Shown one piece after another: positions 59,322 through 64,000 of a stretch of DNA of 64,000 nt. The notes under the pieces are model-generated. The model was not told the DNA's origin and searched no databases. It was given only the letters and a program-made list of their open reading frames with translations. Made by a program: the position numbers and the translations under genes. Positions within the stretch are counted from its first letter, which is position 1. Each line of letters begins with the position of its first letter. Location of the stretch: positions 62,001 through 126,000 of the forward strand of contig JAQFVV010000991.1 of the NCBI GenBank assembly GCA_028023455.1, given 5' to 3'. The DNA comes from Epiperipatus broadwayi (Eukaryota; Onychophora; Udeonychophora; Euonychophora; Peripatidae).

Positions 59322-61458
59322 TTTTTTTTTAAAAAACTGTTAATGTAAAATAACAATTATTTAAGATGCCGAAATATTTCTTTGTAAATAAATATAGGAA
59401 TTGATTTTTGAAAATATAATTTTTTTAAAAAAATTAAAAAAATGAAGATTATTAGTAAAATAATTTATATTACATTGGAAAAATCTTCATAATAATAGTT
59501 GTTGTATGCTGGACATACAGAATATATTTGGAAAAGTATTTCTAAAGATATTTAAAACTACAATAATACATACTATGGACACCATGTTGTACAGGAACAT
59601 TGATTTATGGGAAATTTAACTGAAAGCAGTAAAGTTTTTAGAAGATATATGTCATAATAGAGGATTTAAAAATGCATTTAATAATTACTGTTGGAAATAA
59701 AAGAAGAATTTGAACTATTTGTATTGCAATTGGAGTATTTTACAAGTCAACTTACTTCTGTTTATTTTCTTTATTCTTAAATGAACCATCAGACATGTTG
59801 TGAAAGGAGCATGCATAGTTTTCTTTTCATTAAAGGAAGATGTTTTTGTCAACAAATACTGCAGGAAAAGAGGACATTTTCCATAACAAACTTTGTCAGA
59901 GTTTTTTGTAAATATGAACTTTAAATTTTATTTTTACTAACTTTTATCATAATACTTAGAAAATAGAAAAGGGTAGGAACATAAAAACATTAAACTATTT
60001 ACTAACCTAGTGATTAGTTATTATAAAAAAAGTCTTAATAAGTTAAAAAAGAAGTTTAATATTTGAAAGTATGACGATGTGGAATGAATGATATTTAAAT
60101 AATGTTTTATTTAGTTCATGATCCAGAAATATTAATGGAGTAATTGACAAGAAAAACATATTGATGGTAATGATTATAAAAGTATTGATCATTTTACTAT
60201 GTATTTTATTAATGTATATTTTATTATGGATGTATGAAACGAGTGTGAAAAACACAATACATACACATAGTTTATAATTTGATTATTCATGTTAAAGAAT
60301 ATGCATACCTTTAGTAGTATTTTAAGTACATTTTAATATAAAGGAAATATAAGTATATGATTCTATTATAACTGAATTTAAGGTTTGATTTAAGTGATAA
60401 AAAATAATAAACTGGGATTTTGATACTGATTGTTTGTATTTATGTGTAAAGTTACTAAGGGATAAAATAATCTTTTCTTATCGATTGGTTAGATGGTTAT
60501 TTCAGACATGAATTTATTTATTATTATAAGAATGTAGGAATAGACTTAGTGATGTAAGCTTGGTATTAAGTTAAATAGGACTAGTTTTAGGTAGGATTTG
60601 TTATATCGGAATAAGTATAGACGATAGAGATTATTGTGCAAGTATAGATAACTTAGCCCTATAACTTGTATATGTTCATGGTAGGGTTATTTTGTGTATG
60701 TTGAAGTTGTAATGTTCCATAGAGCTGAATAGATAGCTTGGACATTATGTTTATTAGTAGAGGTGATGAACTAAAATAGTCATACCTTATTTATGATACA
60801 CTGTGACATTGATGGTTATTTAATAGAAGTGTTATTAAATTAAAATCTGATTTATTCCATATACCTACTTGTGTATTTACTATCAATATTGCTCATAGTG
60901 CATCGTAAAAGATAGTATTTTAAAATATAAAATGATGAATAAGTTTAAAATGCAGAATTGTTATTAAAAAAGATAAGATGGGTTATATTGTTTTAAAAGT
61001 AAGGATATGAGTAAGGGTAAAGAGTACAAGATTATAACTTGTTAATAAGGAATAATAAACTTTTTATGTTTGGGACTCATTATTATTTATTACAAATAAA
61101 TAAATGATGAATGAAATGTATTTTTAAAGGATATTATTTAATCATTAAGTTTTACAAAAATTCAATTTTAATGCATATTTTACAAGTAAAAGAAATATAT
61201 ATAAATCACATTTAAAGAATATAAGTGATCATAATTTTATATAAAAAATATTTTATAATAATACACATCAATACTTACATTTTAGTTGACATTACATTAA
61301 TGATTAATAAGCAATCTAGATTAATGGATATGTTATTGGTTAAAATTATTTACATTATGAATAGGTTAGGAATAATTATATGAGATAATAAAAGTATTTT
61401 AAAAGCTAAATAATAAATAATAAAGGTAGATTGAATTGATAATTTAAATGATATATAT
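59322..61458. other. 2.1 kb AT-rich DNA, no gene
   Basis: Only short low-complexity frames. A TA run precedes the 2.1-kb repeat at 61,450. Confidence 0.4.
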
Positions 61459-63620
61459 ATATATATTGTAATGATATATAAATATGTCGTTACATTAATT
61501 TAAAATAAAAACTTAAAAGTTCGCAAATAAAAGGAAAAAACTAAACGCTAAAATTAAAATATTGTTAAACGTATACATTCGCACAGATGCTAAACTTTAA
61601 AAATATTTTTTTTCATAAAAAAAAAAAAAGTATTTGAACGTATTTTTTTAAATAAAAAAATACAAGATTGAAATATAAAAATATTTTAATAAAAAAAATA
61701 ACGTAAGTTAAAATAAAAACAGGTATTAATTAATTCCTGTAATCTATAAATGGAAATGATTGTTTATTAATTATCTAAAAGCTGTTTAATTAAAAAGTCA
61801 GATGAAACGTTAGATAAGAGAGTACAAAGAAATTAAATGACCAATGCGAACACCAGAAATTCTGCACGGACCGTAACTGAAACACCAGAGGATTAGTGAC
61901 GTATTGCCGATTGAATCCTATGATCAAATGATAAGAGGCTAAGAAAAATATAAAAGCCAAATGATTATTAAAATTGTTATCTTAGAGTTGACTATGAATA
62001 GATCGTTATAACTAGCTATATTGCAGATTTTCACGATGTGGAAGTCTGCAATAAATTTAATTTTCCGGACAACCAGCTGAGGCCTCTGGATGACAGTTCC
62101 TGACCAAATGCATGGCAAGTCACAGTTTCATTTCAAAGAAGGACAAAATCTACTAAAGTGATCACGAAGATGGACTTCTCAATCTATTAAATCCGTAAAG
62201 TATGAACTATTGTATCTATCTAATAACTTTCCTAAAATTGCAAGTAATTAATAACTGAAAATAAGAACTCTTATCTGACTTAAAGAATGCAAATTCAATT
62301 ATTGATATTTTTTTATGTAGATGTTTAAGCAATCATTTCCAGTTCATTTTTTTTTTGTGTGTGTGTATTATGTTTTAACTAAAATGTATTAAATTTAAAG
62401 TTGTTTATAGACGCTTGCATGGATTCGTTTGCGGTTAATTATATTTTGGTTTTCATATTTGATCAAAATATATAGACATTCGATAAATAATGATACCTTA
62501 CGGTGAGTATCTAAAATGTATTTATTCGGATGTCTTTTAAGTTATTGGTGACAACGCAAGTATCTTATGGTGAATACTATTGGGTTACTTATAAGTTTCC
62601 CTCTGCGATTGTCGGTATCAATAATTTTGTATTTTGATCGTTTATGTTTATTTTGAAATGTTTTTGACCGTGGAATCTGTGTAATCGATCTATACCCAAC
62701 ATTTTTAAACAAATCTGTGCGAACGTATTTAAATGTTAAAATTAAGTCGGGCGTGAATGGCTATATAGTTTGTAAAGTTATATTAAGGGAGGGTAATCTT
62801 AGGTTATTCATTTCGTAGTTGAATTGGTTCAATGGATTGGATATATTTGTGTAATTAGTAGATGTAGTATGAGGTCCGCTACGGGCAGGATTATAGATAT
62901 ACGCCACACACCCTCTGTTTGCCTATGGATGGGTTTGTAAGTCGGCAGAAGACCGCAGTCCATTCCTATGGAGTTTTTTGTTTATTGATCTACTTGCCAA
63001 CAGATGTCACATTCCTGTTGGTGGAGAATCAATCTCTTCTCTATTTCTACTTATTGTTCAGATGTACATTCCTGACAATATAGTATTTTGTGTTGTCGTA
63101 TCATGCTACATTGAATACATGAATGTATCAGATGGATTGGCACCAGTTGATTGCGAAATTTGTTGCCTAAGGTTAAATCAGGGAAGAATACTTTCTTTTC
63201 AAATGCAGACCTATGTAGTCCTATTCATACCCGACCCTCTAAATAAATATTAAACATTATAGCAAGCTATTTTAAATGTAAAATTAAAAATTAAGATAAA
63301 AATCTAAATGTTAAACTTATTCCTCGAATTTAGAATGATTTTAGATGTGCGTAAATAAATATTTTTCTGTGTTAATTTCTGGCAGTGGCTTTTATTATTT
63401 TTTTTATATTTATATCCAAGGTTATATATTTTATTATCTCTGTGTCTCCACTGAGCTAGTGACAATGGGCTAACGATCTAAATATGTAAATAAAGTGGAA
63501 TCCTAACAGCGCGTATCTGCCTACTTTATAAATTTTTCTAGGCAAATGCCTAGATGGCGCCCTTAGTAGCGCAGTGCGGTGCGATGCGATCTCCCACTTC
63601 ATTTGGATCGTTATAATATA
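61459..63620 (+). repeat. 2.1-kb dispersed repeat, copy 2
   Basis: Same orientation as copy 1 (23,870-26,008), also bounded by TA runs on both sides. Left block to about 61,820 and right block 62,400-63,618 align closely; 61,935-62,263 does not. Inverted AGTCAGAT (61,796) and ATCTGACT (62,273) bracket the variable part as in copy 1. A 91-codon frame at 62,978-63,253 overlaps the 69-codon frame of copy 1 and keeps most residues, yet the reverse strand is equally conserved, so coding is not established. Confidence 0.75.
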
Positions 63621-63625
63621 TATAT

Positions 63626-64000
63626 TGTAACGGGCACGGGACGATCAAAAAGCTCCAACTTCCCTTTCACTTGTATATGTAATGGGGAATTCTTATTATT
63701 CAAAATCGTCCACCTTCCGTTACCTCAAGCAGAGAGAAATACGGAAACAGACGAGCCGATTTCCGTATTTGACCAAATCTGTATGCTATACGGATATAAC
63801 CTCCAGATTATTTTTCCCGATCCACTTTCTCCCGGCTGCTGTAAGATATTACAGTTACAGTGCTTGGCTAATTTATAAATTTTACAGGATAAAACCCTGC
63901 ACCATCAACGTTTAACGTGTTAATTTCATACCCCAAAGAATGCAAAAAAATGAAATAATATTTCTACCCTCCTAGTATTAGACTATTTTGTGGAGTGGTG
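63626..64000 (+). mobile_element. Possible start of an LTR element (truncated by window edge)
   Basis: Directly after a TA run the sequence changes to markedly less AT-rich DNA starting TGTAACGGGCACGGGACG. A 5' TG with an AACGGG-type start is common in LTRs, but no 3' CA end, primer-binding site or second copy is in view. Frames here are short. Confidence 0.25.

Overview
The window is animal nuclear DNA: very AT-rich, long (TA)n tracts, a spliced receptor exon and dense eukaryotic transposons. The neuropeptide-type GPCR exon and the mix of RTE LINEs, Penelope-like elements (PLEs), mariner, piggyBac and Ty3-type gag relics fit an invertebrate, perhaps a lophotrochozoan such as a mollusc; that assignment is a guess. 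I found no tRNA, rRNA, CRISPR or bacterial-type gene.

Layout. 1-3,940: first coding exon of a class A GPCR (minus strand, 734-1,076) with its donor site; the rest of that gene lies off the left edge. 3,945-6,285: one ancient RTE copy split by about 2 kb of T-rich DNA. 6,365-9,905: PLE-1 fragments in both orientations, one interrupted by a 403-bp tandem array (array A). 9,906-18,950: mostly featureless AT-rich DNA with a 69-bp minisatellite and a coiled-coil pseudogene. 18,960-29,690: a head-to-head PLE-1 pair; the plus-strand member is opened by a 423-bp tandem array (array B) and by a 2.1-kb repeat plus a nearly full-length RTE. 29,826-31,836: a 5'-truncated RTE. 32,205-33,117: array C. 34,039-37,330: a full-length RTE with an uninterrupted 985-codon ORF, the only apparently intact protein-coding element. 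37,966-39,690: a third PLE tail, then a gag relic. 46,735-50,010: mariner and piggyBac relics and a 437-bp palindrome made of two PLE-2 ends. 54,350-55,735: a decayed PLE-2. 58,836-59,321: a CCAAT/TATA promoter-like block before a 72-codon ORF. 61,459-63,620: a second 2.1-kb repeat.

The most interesting system is a set of hammerhead-ribozyme (HHR) motifs in at least five sequence contexts. Array B carries near-canonical HHRs (CTGAAGA, 4-bp stem II, GAAA, palindromic stem III, matching stem I) every 423 bp. Array A carries a different HHR every 403 bp. The two monomers share a hairpin about 90 nt upstream of the ribozyme, so they look like two branches of one retrozyme-like family, and each array sits inside a PLE-1 copy next to (TA)n. 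PLE-1 and PLE-2 tails carry HHR-like folds in which core C3 and G8 appear together as U3 and A8, which would keep the known tertiary base pair. HHRs in PLEs and animal retrozymes are already described as a class; these families, the nesting and the U3/A8 variant are what may be new. All structures were folded by eye. No search, alignment program or folding program was run.
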